This document shows positions 26,566 to 35,192 of a stretch of 39,005 nt of DNA, one piece after another. The stretch comes from an uncultured Erysipelotrichaceae bacterium. Lineage in GTDB: Bacteria > Bacillota_I > Bacilli_A > Erysipelotrichales > Erysipelotrichaceae. The notes under the pieces are model-generated. The model worked only from the letters and a program-made list of their open reading frames with translations, did no database searches and was not told the DNA's origin. Positions within the stretch are counted from its first letter, which is position 1; each line of letters begins with the position of its first letter. The stretch spans positions 1 through 39,005 of the forward strand of contig CALVCO010000010.1 of the NCBI GenBank assembly GCA_944326095.1. Reading direction: 5' to 3'. Made by a program: the position numbers and the translations under genes.

Positions 26566-28196
26566 TGACTAATAAAAGAAAACAATCATTCATTGCTGGA
26601 GCTTTAACTAGTTCAGCAGGAATTTTCATTTCCAAAGCATTAGGTTTATTATATATTGTGCCTTTTACTGCTATGGCAGGTGAGGCAAATATGGTTTTTT
26701 ATAGTAAGACGTATACCTACTATGATTTATTATTACAAGTATGTAGTGCAGGTATACCTTTTGCTGTGGCAGCCTTAGTAGCTAAATATGCAAATAGAGA
26801 CGATTATAAAACAGTAGTTTTAATACGTAAACTTTCAACTTCAATATTATTAACTAGTGGCTTTATAATGGCTGTATTATTTTCATTATTATCAAAGCCA
26901 TTATCTAGTTTAATATTAGGACCTAATAGTACACCAAGTGATATACAAACGCAGAGTAATCTATTTATGATATTGTCGATCGCAATATTTTTGGTTCCAT
27001 TTTTAAGTAGCTTTAGAGGTTTTTATCAAGGCTTAAAAGAACTTAAAGCATATGCTTTTAGCCAAGTGCTTGAACAATTGGTTAGAGTAGTATCATTACT
27101 AGTTTTAGGTGCTATTGTAATTTATGTTTTAAATTTTAATGGTATAGCATCGGTATATACAGCTATTGTTTCCATTTCTATTGCTGCATTGGCTACTATT
27201 GTTTATTTTTTGAATTTTGATAAAAAGAATTATTATGTTATAAATAGGGCAGCTAGAATGCAAAAGACTCCTGCTAAGGAAAAAAAAGAGATTATAATAG
27301 AAATAATTTCCTATGGTATACCTTTTTTAATTTCTAGTGTTCTTGGTAGCAGTATGGATTTTGTAAATACTAATTTTTTCCAAAGTGCTATGGCTACGGC
27401 TGGATATCCATATGAAGAAGCTAAATTATTAGAAGGTATAATCCAAGTGCAATGTAATAAACTAACTTCTATTCCTCAGGTTTTAGCATTAGGTTTTTCT
27501 AGTGGTATTGTTCCTTATTTAACAATTTCTTTAGAAAAACATGATTGGAAAGGATTACAGAAAAATGTTTTAGATTGCTTAGATACGGTATTATATATTG
27601 CTTTACCAATGTGTTTTTGCCTATTGGTATTAGCGCGACCAATTTATTATTTAATGTATGGATCTGCTAATTTAGATTATGGACAAGAAGCTTTAGCTTG
27701 GTCTAGTTTATTAGCAATTACGGGAACTATTTCTCCAATCTGTACTTCTATGATGATGACTTTACGTCAACGTAAAAGAAATATATCTTATTTATTAATT
27801 GGATTTATTGTGAAATGTATTACATTTTATCCAATGATTCAAGCATTTGGATATATTGGAGCTATAACTAGTTCGGTTCTTACTTCTTGTGTGATTATTT
27901 TCTTAAATTTGCAATGTATCAGTAATCGCTTTAGAGTAAATTATCAAAGAGTTGTTATTAGAGCTTTAAAAATGATAGTTTGTTTATTTGCTTGTAATGG
28001 TGCTTTCTTTTTATTAAATTATTGTGGTCTAAGTTTTACTTATGATTCTAAGCTAATGACTTTTGGTTTATTAGCTATATATGGTGTTGTATGTTTGTTA
28101 GTTTATATTTATACTACTTCATTATTAAAATTACCACAAAAAATATTTAATTTTACATCATTTAAAGCATTATTTAGAAAGGTTATTAAATCGTGA
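26565..28196 (+). CDS. murJ: MurJ/YtgP-type lipid II flippase (MOP superfamily)
   Basis: Polytopic membrane protein of 543 residues with about 14 membrane helices. It begins with a conserved GALTSSAGIFISKALGLLYIVPF segment typical of the polysaccharide biosynthesis/SpoVB/YtgP group. The length equals B. subtilis YtgP, which moves the lipid-linked cell wall precursor across the membrane. As in B. subtilis, an RsuA-type synthase gene follows (4-base overlap). Export of another lipid-linked sugar cannot be excluded from sequence. Confidence 0.85.
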   Translation: MTNKRKQSFIAGALTSSAGIFISKALGLLYIVPFTAMAGEANMVFYSKTYTYYDLLLQVCSAGIPFAVAALVAKYANRDDYKTVVLIRKLSTSILLTSGFIMAVLFSLLSKPLSSLILGPNSTPSDIQTQSNLFMILSIAIFLVPFLSSFRGFYQGLKELKAYAFSQVLEQLVRVVSLLVLGAIVIYVLNFNGIASVYTAIVSISIAALATIVYFLNFDKKNYYVINRAARMQKTPAKEKKEIIIEIISYGIPFLISSVLGSSMDFVNTNFFQSAMATAGYPYEEAKLLEGIIQVQCNKLTSIPQVLALGFSSGIVPYLTISLEKHDWKGLQKNVLDCLDTVLYIALPMCFCLLVLARPIYYLMYGSANLDYGQEALAWSSLLAITGTISPICTSMMMTLRQRKRNISYLLIGFIVKCITFYPMIQAFGYIGAITSSVLTSCVIIFLNLQCISNRFRVNYQRVVIRALKMIVCLFACNGAFFLLNYCGLSFTYDSKLMTFGLLAIYGVVCLLVYIYTTSLLKLPQKIFNFTSFKALFRKVIKS

Positions 28197-28885
28197 TTAG
28201 ATTAGATAAATTATTAGCTAAAAATGGTTATGGTTCACGTAAAGAAGTTAAAAAATTAATAAGAAATAGTTTAGTTAGTATTAATGGTAATATTGTTAAA
28301 AATGATGATATTAAAATATCGGAAAATGATATTATATTAGTTGATGGTGTGCAATGTTTCTATCAGGAAAATTATTATATTATGTTAAATAAACCTGCAG
28401 GATATGTTAGCGCAAATGAAGATAATCTTCATCCTACAATTATGGATTTGATTGATATATATAATAGTGATATGTTTTGTGTAGGAAGATTAGATATAGA
28501 TACAACTGGTCTTTGTTTAATAACTACTGATGGTAAATTAGCTCATAATTTATTATCTAATAAAAAACATGTTGAAAAAGAATATTTAGTAACTATAGCT
28601 CATCCTTTAAATCAAGAAGATATTGATAAATTATCTTCAGGAATAGTGATAGATGGTGATGAGCTTTGCTTACCAGCAAAAGTTAACATCATTAATGATA
28701 ATCTAATTACTTTAACTATATGTGAAGGTAAATTTCATCAAGTAAAAAGAATGCTTAAAGCGGTTAATAATGAAGTAATTAAATTAAAAAGAATTAGAAT
28801 GAAAGATTTAATTTTGGATGAAAATTTAGCTGAAGGTGAATACCGATTATTAACTGAAGAAGAAATAAATAAATTAAAAGCCTAA
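28193..28885 (+). CDS. RsuA/RluB-family pseudouridine synthase (YtzG-like)
   Basis: Modifies uridine to pseudouridine in rRNA; the exact site is not readable from sequence. The 230 residues have an N-terminal S4 domain (MIRLDKLLAKNGYGSRKEVKKLI) and the catalytic motif GRLDIDTTGLCL with its Asp, followed by HLV-type and KxR segments (KFHQVKRML). The start is GTG 28193 in a GTGA overlap with the flippase stop. Confidence 0.9.
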   Translation: MIRLDKLLAKNGYGSRKEVKKLIRNSLVSINGNIVKNDDIKISENDIILVDGVQCFYQENYYIMLNKPAGYVSANEDNLHPTIMDLIDIYNSDMFCVGRLDIDTTGLCLITTDGKLAHNLLSNKKHVEKEYLVTIAHPLNQEDIDKLSSGIVIDGDELCLPAKVNIINDNLITLTICEGKFHQVKRMLKAVNNEVIKLKRIRMKDLILDENLAEGEYRLLTEEEINKLKA

Positions 28886-28916
28886 TCGAGGATTTTATCA
28901 ATCTCGATAGGCTTTT
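28876..28916. terminator. Bidirectional terminator between the RsuA gene and ispH
   Basis: AAAAGCCTA plus ATCGAG (28876-28890) pairs with CTCGAT plus AGGCTTTT (28903-28916), with one bulged A. T-runs occur on both strands. The two genes' stop codons are both inside the left arm and overlap by 4 bases. Confidence 0.85.
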
Positions 28917-29787
28917 TATTTAATATATGAGTATTATTATATTCTTTAATTGTTTGAATAATTTGCTCTGTTAAATAAGTAGGGGTACTAGCTCCACTAG
29001 TGATTGCTAGACGATTAATACCATTGAACATTTCTTCATTAAGATCATTAACAGTTTCTATCATATATATTTTAGGAATACTATTTGCAGCAATATCTTT
29101 TAACTTTTTAGTATTATTAGAATTTGGATCGCCAACGACAATTAAACAATCGATATCTTTTAGATTTAAAATTGCTTGTTGACGTATCCTAGTTGCATTG
29201 CATATTTCATCAACTACCTTAGCACTAGGAAATTTTTGTAGAGCATAATTTATTAAATCTTGAATTTCAAGGATGCTCATGGTTGTTTGATTAGTTATTA
29301 AAACATTATGTAATTGTGGTAAATCATCAATATCTTTTTTGTTAGATATCATATAAATGTTATCTGCTAGGCTACATGCACCTTCTGCTTCAGGATGATT
29401 CTTTTTTCCTATATAAATACAATCGCCATGTTTAATATGATCTAAAATGATTTGATGTGTTTTTAATACATCTTCACAAGATGCATTTACTATGATTAAT
29501 CCTTTGGCAATAGCTTTATCAATAACTTTTTGACTTACACCATGAGCGGTAAAAATAACGACACCATTATCTATTTTATCTAATAATTCTAAGCGAGTTA
29601 ATGATTTATCTTCAATACATTTAATATTATAGAGTTTGCATGCTTCTACAACATATTTATTATGTACTATCATTCCTAACATATATATAGGTTTATCAGG
29701 ATATTGTTCTGCTGTTTCTTTCGCAATTTTAATAGCGCGATATACTCCTTTACAATATCCTCTTGGTACAACGGGAATAATTTCCAT
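28882..29787 (-). CDS. ispH: 4-hydroxy-3-methylbut-2-enyl diphosphate reductase IspH
   Basis: Last step of the MEP isoprenoid pathway, giving IPP and DMAPP. The 301 residues have the three iron-sulfur Cys (C12, C104, C196), the conserved His residues H42, H82 and H131, and E133 in NHPEAEG. The family motif near C12 reads PRGYCKGV (Lys where Ala is usual). AAAGGAGAATT precedes the start. It converges on the RsuA gene and diverges from cshB; ispG follows nearby, so two steps of one pathway are clustered. Confidence 0.95.
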   Translation of the reverse strand: MEIIPVVPRGYCKGVYRAIKIAKETAEQYPDKPIYMLGMIVHNKYVVEACKLYNIKCIEDKSLTRLELLDKIDNGVVIFTAHGVSQKVIDKAIAKGLIIVNASCEDVLKTHQIILDHIKHGDCIYIGKKNHPEAEGACSLADNIYMISNKKDIDDLPQLHNVLITNQTTMSILEIQDLINYALQKFPSAKVVDEICNATRIRQQAILNLKDIDCLIVVGDPNSNNTKKLKDIAANSIPKIYMIETVNDLNEEMFNGINRLAITSGASTPTYLTEQIIQTIKEYNNTHILNKKPIEIDKILD

Positions 29788-29811
29788 ATAGCTAATTCTC
29801 CTTTAATCTAG

Positions 29812-29821
29812 TATAATTATA
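29812..29821. promoter_or_regulatory. Back-to-back -10 elements for ispH and cshB
   Basis: TATAATTATA (29812-29821) contains TATAAT for the plus strand (29812-29817) and, read on minus, TATAAT at 29821-29816. -35 hexamers are weak on both sides, so transcription in both directions from here is plausible but not certain. Confidence 0.4.
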
Positions 29822-29843
29822 AGGCATTAGAAAGGATGATACC

Positions 29844-31211
29844 ATGAAAACATTCCAAGATTTTAATTTAAAGCCTGATGTTTTGGCATTTATCAAAGCT
29901 AATAATTTTGAACATCCTACTAAAGTTCAAGATGCAATTATAAATGAAGTCTTAAAAAATAAAAGTGTTGTAGCAATTTCCGATACTGGTACAGGAAAAA
30001 CACATGCATTTTTAATTCCATTATTTAATATGATTGATCCTAATATTGATCAAGTTCAAGCGGTAATTACTGCACCTACAAGAGAATTAGCATTACAAAT
30101 ATATGAAAAAGCAAAAGTAATGAAGACAGTTAATCCCGCTTATAATATTCGTTTAATTACTGGTGGTATGGAAAAAGATAAGATGTCTGAAAGCCTAAAG
30201 AAGCAGCCACAAATGGTTATTGGTACACCAGGAAGGATTAAGGATTTATTTTTACAAGAATCAGTTTTAAGAGTAGATAAAGCTAGAATATTTGTTATTG
30301 ATGAAGCTGATATGACTTTAGAATTTGGATTCTTAGATGATGTAGATGCAATTTGCTCAAGAATGGGTCAAAACTTACAAATGTTAGCCTTTAGTGCTAC
30401 CATACCACAAGCTTTAAGACCATTTTTGAAAAAATATATGGCTAATCCACAAACAATTCAAATTAAAAATGATAATAAATTTAATCCAAGAATAGAACAT
30501 GTATTAATTCCATGTAAACATAAAAGTTATGGCGAAAAGATTTTAGATATTTTACCTGGCTTTATGCCTTATGTATGTTTGATATTTGCTAATACGCGTG
30601 AAGAAGCTGCACAAATAGCTCAAACTTTAAGAGATAATAAACAAAAGATTGTTGAAATTCATGGTGGTTTACAAGCCCGTGAAAGAAAACAAGCTATGCG
30701 TGAGTTAATTAACTTAGAAAAGTCTTATGTAGTAGCTACGGATATAGCAGCTAGGGGAATAGATATAGAGGGTATTACCCATGTTATTAGCTGTGGATTG
30801 CCAAATGATTTAGATTTTTATATTCATCGAGCAGGAAGAACAGGTAGAGCTGGAAAAGAGGGTACTTGTTTCTTGTTATATCATGAAAATGATGATCGAA
30901 ATATTAAATTATTAGCAAAAAATGGTATTAAATTTGTTCATAGAGATTGTAAAAATGGCAAATGGCGTGATTTAAAAGCATATGGCTCAAAACCATTTAG
31001 ACAAAATGATTTATATGAAAAAGAGATTGCTAAAAAATTACATCGAAAAAATGAAAAAGTAAAACCTGGATATAAGAAAAAACGTAAGATGGAAATTGAA
31101 AAAATTAAACGTCAGGAAAGAAGAGATTATATTCGTTCTAAAATTAAAGAACAACGTAAGGAAATGTTTAAAAAACGTCAAATTGAAAAAAATCATATGA
31201 AACAAAAATAG
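29844..31211 (+). CDS. cshB: DEAD-box RNA helicase, CshB-like
   Basis: ATP-dependent RNA helicase in ribosome assembly and cold adaptation. The 455 residues have motif I SDTGTGKT (about 46-53), Ia PTRELALQ, GTPGRI, DEAD (about 153-156), SAT, and motif VI HRAGRTGRAG. The tail of about 90 residues is extremely basic (KKKRKMEIEKIKRQERR) and probably binds rRNA. Next to ispH and ispG, as B. subtilis cshB (yqfR) is next to ispH, which supports CshB over CshA. Confidence 0.92.
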   Translation: MKTFQDFNLKPDVLAFIKANNFEHPTKVQDAIINEVLKNKSVVAISDTGTGKTHAFLIPLFNMIDPNIDQVQAVITAPTRELALQIYEKAKVMKTVNPAYNIRLITGGMEKDKMSESLKKQPQMVIGTPGRIKDLFLQESVLRVDKARIFVIDEADMTLEFGFLDDVDAICSRMGQNLQMLAFSATIPQALRPFLKKYMANPQTIQIKNDNKFNPRIEHVLIPCKHKSYGEKILDILPGFMPYVCLIFANTREEAAQIAQTLRDNKQKIVEIHGGLQARERKQAMRELINLEKSYVVATDIAARGIDIEGITHVISCGLPNDLDFYIHRAGRTGRAGKEGTCFLLYHENDDRNIKLLAKNGIKFVHRDCKNGKWRDLKAYGSKPFRQNDLYEKEIAKKLHRKNEKVKPGYKKKRKMEIEKIKRQERRDYIRSKIKEQRKEMFKKRQIEKNHMKQK

Positions 31212-31232
31212 CCTTCGCAATTGCGAAGGCTA
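31209..31232. terminator. Perfect 24-base palindrome shared by the cshB and ispG 3' ends
   Basis: The left arm begins TAGCCTTCGCAA and the right arm is its exact reverse complement. The first three bases are the cshB stop TAG and the last three, read on minus, the ispG stop TAG. On minus a TATTTTTG tract follows, giving a good terminator for ispG; on plus the T-run is weak. Confidence 0.8.
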
Positions 31233-32285
31233 CTTTATCATAGCTAAAATTTCTTCTTTTAATGTTTTAACTAGTAAATCTTGAGGAACAGTTTTAATTA
31301 ATTTTCCTTTTTTAAATAATAAACCTTGATCTTTACCACCGGCAATACCAATATCAGCACGTGATGCTTCTTGAGGGCCATTGACAGGACATCCCATAAT
31401 AGCTACTGTAATATCTGCATTTATTGTGTTTAAGAAGGACTCAATTTCTTTAACGATAGGAATCATATCATATTGGATTCTACCACAAGTAGGGCAAGCT
31501 ATTAGATTAGGTACATTGTCAATTAAATTAAAGCATTTAAGTAATTGTTTGCCGATAATTAATTCATCTTCAGGTTCACTAGATACACTAATTCTAATAG
31601 TATCACCTATACCATCATTTAATAGGGTACCTAGAGCTGCACTTGATTTAATAGAACTAGTCATAAATGTTCCTGCCTCAGTTACACCTAAGTGTAAAGG
31701 ATAAGGGAAAGTTTCACTAGCCAAGCGATAGGCATCGATGCATAATTGTACATCACTTGATTTAAATGAAAGACAAATATCATAGAAATCAAGTGATTCT
31801 AAAATATCAACATGTTTTTTAGCACTTTCAATCATTGCTTGAGCACACGGTTTACCATATTTAACTAGTAATTCTTTTTCTAATGAACCACCATTTATGC
31901 CAATTCTAATAGGAACATGATGCTTTTTACATGCTTCTACAACCTCTTTTACATTATCCATTGAGCCGATATTACCAGGATTTATTCTAATCTTATCAAT
32001 ACCATTTTCTATCGCAATTAAAGCTAATTTATGGTTAAAATGGATATCTGCAACCAATGGGATATTAGTTTGTTCTTTGATTTTTTTAATAGCTTGAGCA
32101 TCTTGAGCATCTAAGATAGCCAAACGAGCAATTTCACAGCCATTCTTTTCTAATCGCTTGATTTGGGCTACAGTAGCTTCTATGTCTTTAGTTTTAGTAT
32201 TGCACATTGATTGCAAGACACATTTGTTTTGATTGCCAATTTGAACATTACCAACCATTAATTTTCTTGTTTGAGTTCTTTTCAT
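31230..32285 (-). CDS. ispG: 4-hydroxy-3-methylbut-2-en-1-yl diphosphate synthase IspG
   Basis: Iron-sulfur enzyme of the MEP pathway, acting just before IspH. The 351 residues have an N-terminal TIM barrel (VADIHFNHKLA, RINPGNIG) and a C-terminal cluster-binding domain with CPTC and MGCPVNGP. I chose ATG 32285 with GGTGATT directly upstream. An ATG at 32312 would add nine residues and overlap the probable promoter. The gene reads toward cshB and shares its terminator palindrome. Confidence 0.95.
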   Translation of the reverse strand: MKRTQTRKLMVGNVQIGNQNKCVLQSMCNTKTKDIEATVAQIKRLEKNGCEIARLAILDAQDAQAIKKIKEQTNIPLVADIHFNHKLALIAIENGIDKIRINPGNIGSMDNVKEVVEACKKHHVPIRIGINGGSLEKELLVKYGKPCAQAMIESAKKHVDILESLDFYDICLSFKSSDVQLCIDAYRLASETFPYPLHLGVTEAGTFMTSSIKSSAALGTLLNDGIGDTIRISVSSEPEDELIIGKQLLKCFNLIDNVPNLIACPTCGRIQYDMIPIVKEIESFLNTINADITVAIMGCPVNGPQEASRADIGIAGGKDQGLLFKKGKLIKTVPQDLLVKTLKEEILAMIK

Positions 32286-32300
32286 ATAATCACCATATTC

Positions 32301-32306
32301 ATTATA
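32301..32306 (-). promoter_or_regulatory. -10 element of ispG
   Basis: A perfect TATAAT on minus, 15 bases before the start codon; the predicted transcript would begin at or just before the Shine-Dalgarno. The -35 is weak. Confidence 0.4.
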
Positions 32307-32341
32307 CAACAAAATAGTTAATTAATAGCTAAATTAATAAA

Positions 32342-32362
32342 TAATTCTTTGCGAAAGAATTA
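32342..32362 (+). promoter_or_regulatory. Perfect inverted repeat over the rpmG -35 element
   Basis: TAATTCTTT (32342-32350) and AAAGAATTA (32354-32362) are exact reverse complements around GCG. The -35 hexamer (32349-32354) lies at the centre. No T-tract follows, so an operator is more likely than a terminator. It does not match the PerR, Fur, Zur, CtsR or HrcA consensus I know. Confidence 0.45.
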
Positions 32363-32377
32363 ATCTTATGGTATACT
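32349..32377 (+). promoter_or_regulatory. Sigma-A promoter of rpmG
   Basis: TTGCGA (32349-32354), a 17-base spacer and TATACT (32372-32377), with an extended -10 TG at 32369-32370. Confidence 0.75.
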
Positions 32378-32407
32378 ACTAATGCGATTTTAAAGGAGGG
32401 TAGCAAC

Positions 32408-32560
32408 ATGCCAAGAGAAAATATTACTTTCAAGTGTTCAGTTTGTGGTGAAGAAAACTACATTGGTACTAGAAATAAAAGAAAACATACCGAAAAAATG
32501 GAAATTCAAAAATATTGTCCAGTTTGTCGCAAAAAAACATTACATAAGGAGAAAAAATAG
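32408..32560 (+). CDS. rpmG: 50S ribosomal protein L33
   Basis: Fifty-residue large-subunit protein. It starts MPRENITFKCSVCGEENY and carries two zinc CxxC pairs (C10/C13 and C37/C40), the zinc-binding (C+) form. TTRNKRK-type basic centre is seen as GTRNKRKHTEK. A strong Shine-Dalgarno (AAGGAGGG) precedes ATG 32408, with its own promoter and terminator. Ribosomal C+ forms are often replaced by C- paralogues under zinc limitation; no paralogue is in view. Confidence 0.93.
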   Translation: MPRENITFKCSVCGEENYIGTRNKRKHTEKMEIQKYCPVCRKKTLHKEKK

Positions 32561-32576
32561 CCATAAGGCTATTTTT
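32554..32576 (+). terminator. Intrinsic terminator of rpmG
   Basis: AAAATAGCC (32554-32562) pairs with GGCTATTTT (32567-32575) around ATAA, followed by T and AATTTTT. It overlaps the rpmG stop codon and ends 11 bases before the next start. Confidence 0.75.
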
Positions 32577-32587
32577 AATTTTTAAGC

Positions 32588-33184
32588 ATGGAAGTAAGAC
32601 AAATTGTAGTAGGAATTTATCAAACAAATTGTTATCTATTAATAGAAGATAATCATTGTTTAATAATTGATCCGGGTAAAAAAGCTGAGAGAATAATTGA
32701 ACAAATTGGTGATATTAAAGTAGATGCTATATGTTTGACCCATGGACATTTTGATCATATTGGAGCAGTTGATGAATTAGTTAACTATTATGGTTGTGAT
32801 ATTTATATTGAAAAAGATGATGAAAAACTAATTAAAAACTGTCCATATAATAAGATGGATGGATATACAGGTAAAATCACTCATGATGTTAAATATTATA
32901 AATTAGGGAATATGAAAATTGGTCACTTTGATTTAAATATTATTAAGGTAAGTGGACATACTGATGGAAGTGTTTTATTAATTTATAAAGATATTATGTT
33001 TGCAGGTGACACTATTTTTAAAGGTAGTATTGGTCGTACAGATTTATATTCAGGTAGTGAATCTAAGATGCATCAAAGTTTAAAATTAATAAAAGAATTA
33101 AATCCTAATTTAATTATTTATACTGGTCATGGAGAAAATACTACTTTGGAAGAAGAATTAAAATATAATTATTATCTAAGATAA
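32588..33184 (+). CDS. Metallo-beta-lactamase fold hydrolase, YqgX/GloB-like
   Basis: Probable zinc hydrolase of the glyoxalase II-like group; substrate unknown. The 198 residues have the metal motif THGHFDH (H52, H54, D56, H57), then SGHTDGS, FAGDTIF with the bridging Asp, and a final YTGHGENT. B. subtilis yqgX lies near comGA, as here. No Shine-Dalgarno is visible before ATG 32588, only TTTTTAAGC after the rpmG terminator, so translation initiation is unusual or depends on a different start. Confidence 0.9.
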   Translation: MEVRQIVVGIYQTNCYLLIEDNHCLIIDPGKKAERIIEQIGDIKVDAICLTHGHFDHIGAVDELVNYYGCDIYIEKDDEKLIKNCPYNKMDGYTGKITHDVKYYKLGNMKIGHFDLNIIKVSGHTDGSVLLIYKDIMFAGDTIFKGSIGRTDLYSGSESKMHQSLKLIKELNPNLIIYTGHGENTTLEEELKYNYYLR

Positions 33185-33214
33185 ACTTATGAGATTGTTT
33201 CATAAGTTTTTTTT
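33183..33214 (+). terminator. Intrinsic terminator before comGA
   Basis: AAACTTATGA (33183-33192) pairs with TCATAAGTTT (33200-33209), followed by eight T (33207-33214). Confidence 0.85.
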
Positions 33215-33216
33215 AG

Positions 33217-33247
33217 GTTTAAATTATATTTAAGCATATATTTAAAC
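33217..33247 (+). promoter_or_regulatory. Inverted repeat in the comG promoter region
   Basis: GTTTAAAT (33217-33224) and ATTTAAAC (33240-33247) are exact reverse complements separated by 15 bases, just after the terminator and 14 bases before the comGA start. Promoter-like TATATT (33225-33230) lies between. It could be the site for a competence regulator; it is not an obvious ComK box pair. Confidence 0.4.
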
Positions 33248-33260
33248 AAGGAGGGAAGAA

Positions 33261-34193
33261 ATGGAAGAAAGGTTGATTGAATTAATTGAACTTGCTTTAA
33301 ATAATCATGCAACAGATATTCATTTTACAATTAAAAATGATAAAGTAATAATTGAATTACGTATAAATAAACAATTATATAGTGTAAAACCTAAGAAGAA
33401 TGATGATAAGTTTTATCGTTATTTAATGTATCGAGCTAATTTAGATCTTGCTTTGCGTAGTTTACCACAAACAGGACATTTTAATATAATAATAAAAAAT
33501 AATAAAATTGCTTTACGTTTTGCCTGTTTAAATAATCATGATTTATCTTGTGGAGTATTAAGACTATTAAATAATCATGAGAAGTTAGAAATTGAAGATT
33601 TATGTAATGATTCATATATAATTAATTGTTTTAGAAAAATATGTAATTTAACAACAGGATTAGTGGTATTTAGTGGACCAACTTCTAGTGGGAAAACAAC
33701 TACTTTATATTCGATTTTACAACATATACAAAATAAGAAGATTTATACCTTAGAAGATCCTATCGAAGTATATGATGATCATTATGTACAATTACAAATA
33801 AATGAAGCTAACAATTTTGATTATGCGCAAGGAATAAAACAATTAATGCGCCATGATCCAGACATTATTATGATTGGTGAAATCAGAGATGAGATTGCTG
33901 CAAAAATGGCAATACGCTGTGCTTTGACTGGTCATTTAGTTTTTACAACTATTCATGCTTCTAATTGTTTATTAGCTATTGAAAGATTATTAGAACTTGA
34001 TGTTATGCGATTACAGCTTAAGGATTGTTTAAGTTATGTTTTTAATCAAAGATTAATGAATTATTTTGATGGTTATATTGGAGTTTATGAAGTTTTAACA
34101 CCTGATGATATCAACTATTTTTTTCAATTTGATAGATTACCAATGGAACATGAAGACATTGAAATTAAACTTAAAAAATATCTTAAATATTAA
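33261..34193 (+). CDS. comGA: Competence traffic ATPase ComGA
   Basis: Hexameric PilB/GspE-type ATPase that assembles the transformation pilus from the cytosol. The 310 residues have Walker A GPTSSGKTTT (about 139-148), Asp box TLEDPIE, Walker B IIMIGEIRD and His box LTGHLVFTTIHAS. It is shorter than B. subtilis ComGA but complete in motifs. A strong AAGGAGGG precedes ATG 33261. It is first of a tightly overlapping comGA-comGG operon. Confidence 0.95.
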   Translation: MEERLIELIELALNNHATDIHFTIKNDKVIIELRINKQLYSVKPKKNDDKFYRYLMYRANLDLALRSLPQTGHFNIIIKNNKIALRFACLNNHDLSCGVLRLLNNHEKLEIEDLCNDSYIINCFRKICNLTTGLVVFSGPTSSGKTTTLYSILQHIQNKKIYTLEDPIEVYDDHYVQLQINEANNFDYAQGIKQLMRHDPDIIMIGEIRDEIAAKMAIRCALTGHLVFTTIHASNCLLAIERLLELDVMRLQLKDCLSYVFNQRLMNYFDGYIGVYEVLTPDDINYFFQFDRLPMEHEDIEIKLKKYLKY

Positions 34194-35178
34194 AAAAAAT
34201 GAACATTTATCTTCATTTGATTTATTAGGAATATATAAATTATTACAGACGGGCTTTTCATTTAAAGAAAGTTTAGATTTATTAAATAATAATTCTAATA
34301 ATGATATATTTTTTAGAATTGATGAAAGATTAAAAAAAGGTGAGTTAATTGAAGATTTTTTTGTTGAATACCTTGATGCAAGATATATAGATTATTTTTC
34401 TACATTTATAAAATTTGAATCATTTGCGGTTAGTTTAGGTTTAAGTATAGAGATTGTTCAAGATGATTTAAAACAAAAAAAGTTATATTTAAAAAATCTT
34501 ACTTATCCATTGTTAATTTTAATCGTTACAGTTTTAGGAATATATTTATTTAATATTTTTGTTTTTCCTAATATGATAGAAGTTATGAATACTTTTTCTA
34601 ATGTAGATAATGGTTTATTATATGGGCAAAAAATTTTAAATATGGTAATTAATATAATATTAGTAATAATGATTCTTGTTTTAATAGCTATTTTGTATTT
34701 TAAACAAGAAAAAAATCAAGTTAAGGGTTTTACATTTTTTCAAAAAATTTTTAAACAAAGTTTTTTACATGATTTTATAACTAATGATTTTGTTCGCTTT
34801 TTTTATCATTGTCAAAAAAAAGGTTTATCTACTTTACAAAGTATGAAAATTCTTTGTAACATTCCGCATAAACCATTAGTATCCTATGTAGCTAGAAATA
34901 TAGATGAAAGATTATTAAATGGAGAAATGATGGAAAATGCAATTGATTTAGCTTTTTTAGATCATACTTTATATAAATTTATGATAATAGCGATAAATAC
35001 TGCAAAAATTGAAGAAATGCTTGTAGGTTATATGGAAATAAATGCTTTAAAAGTAGAAAAGAAATGTAAGAAACTTAGTAGAAGTTTACAAATAATATCT
35101 TATGTGATGTTAGGAATTATGTTAGTTTTCGTATATCAAATATTATTGATGCCTTTAGGCATAATATCCAATATATAA
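34150..35178 (+). CDS. comGB: Competence pilus inner-membrane platform ComGB
   Basis: PilC/GspF-type protein that forms the membrane base of the pilus. The 342 residues start with a helical soluble domain (SFDLLGIYKLLQTGFSFKESLDLL), a membrane helix pair near 117-140 and 163-183, a second helical domain, and a last helix near 314-336. The start is uncertain: ATG 34150 lies 44 bases inside comGA with no clear Shine-Dalgarno, and an ATG at 34105 would add 15 residues. Translation is probably coupled to comGA. Confidence 0.88.
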   Translation: MKTLKLNLKNILNIKKNEHLSSFDLLGIYKLLQTGFSFKESLDLLNNNSNNDIFFRIDERLKKGELIEDFFVEYLDARYIDYFSTFIKFESFAVSLGLSIEIVQDDLKQKKLYLKNLTYPLLILIVTVLGIYLFNIFVFPNMIEVMNTFSNVDNGLLYGQKILNMVINIILVIMILVLIAILYFKQEKNQVKGFTFFQKIFKQSFLHDFITNDFVRFFYHCQKKGLSTLQSMKILCNIPHKPLVSYVARNIDERLLNGEMMENAIDLAFLDHTLYKFMIIAINTAKIEEMLVGYMEINALKVEKKCKKLSRSLQIISYVMLGIMLVFVYQILLMPLGIISNI

Positions 35179-35192
35179 AGGGAGGAATAGAA

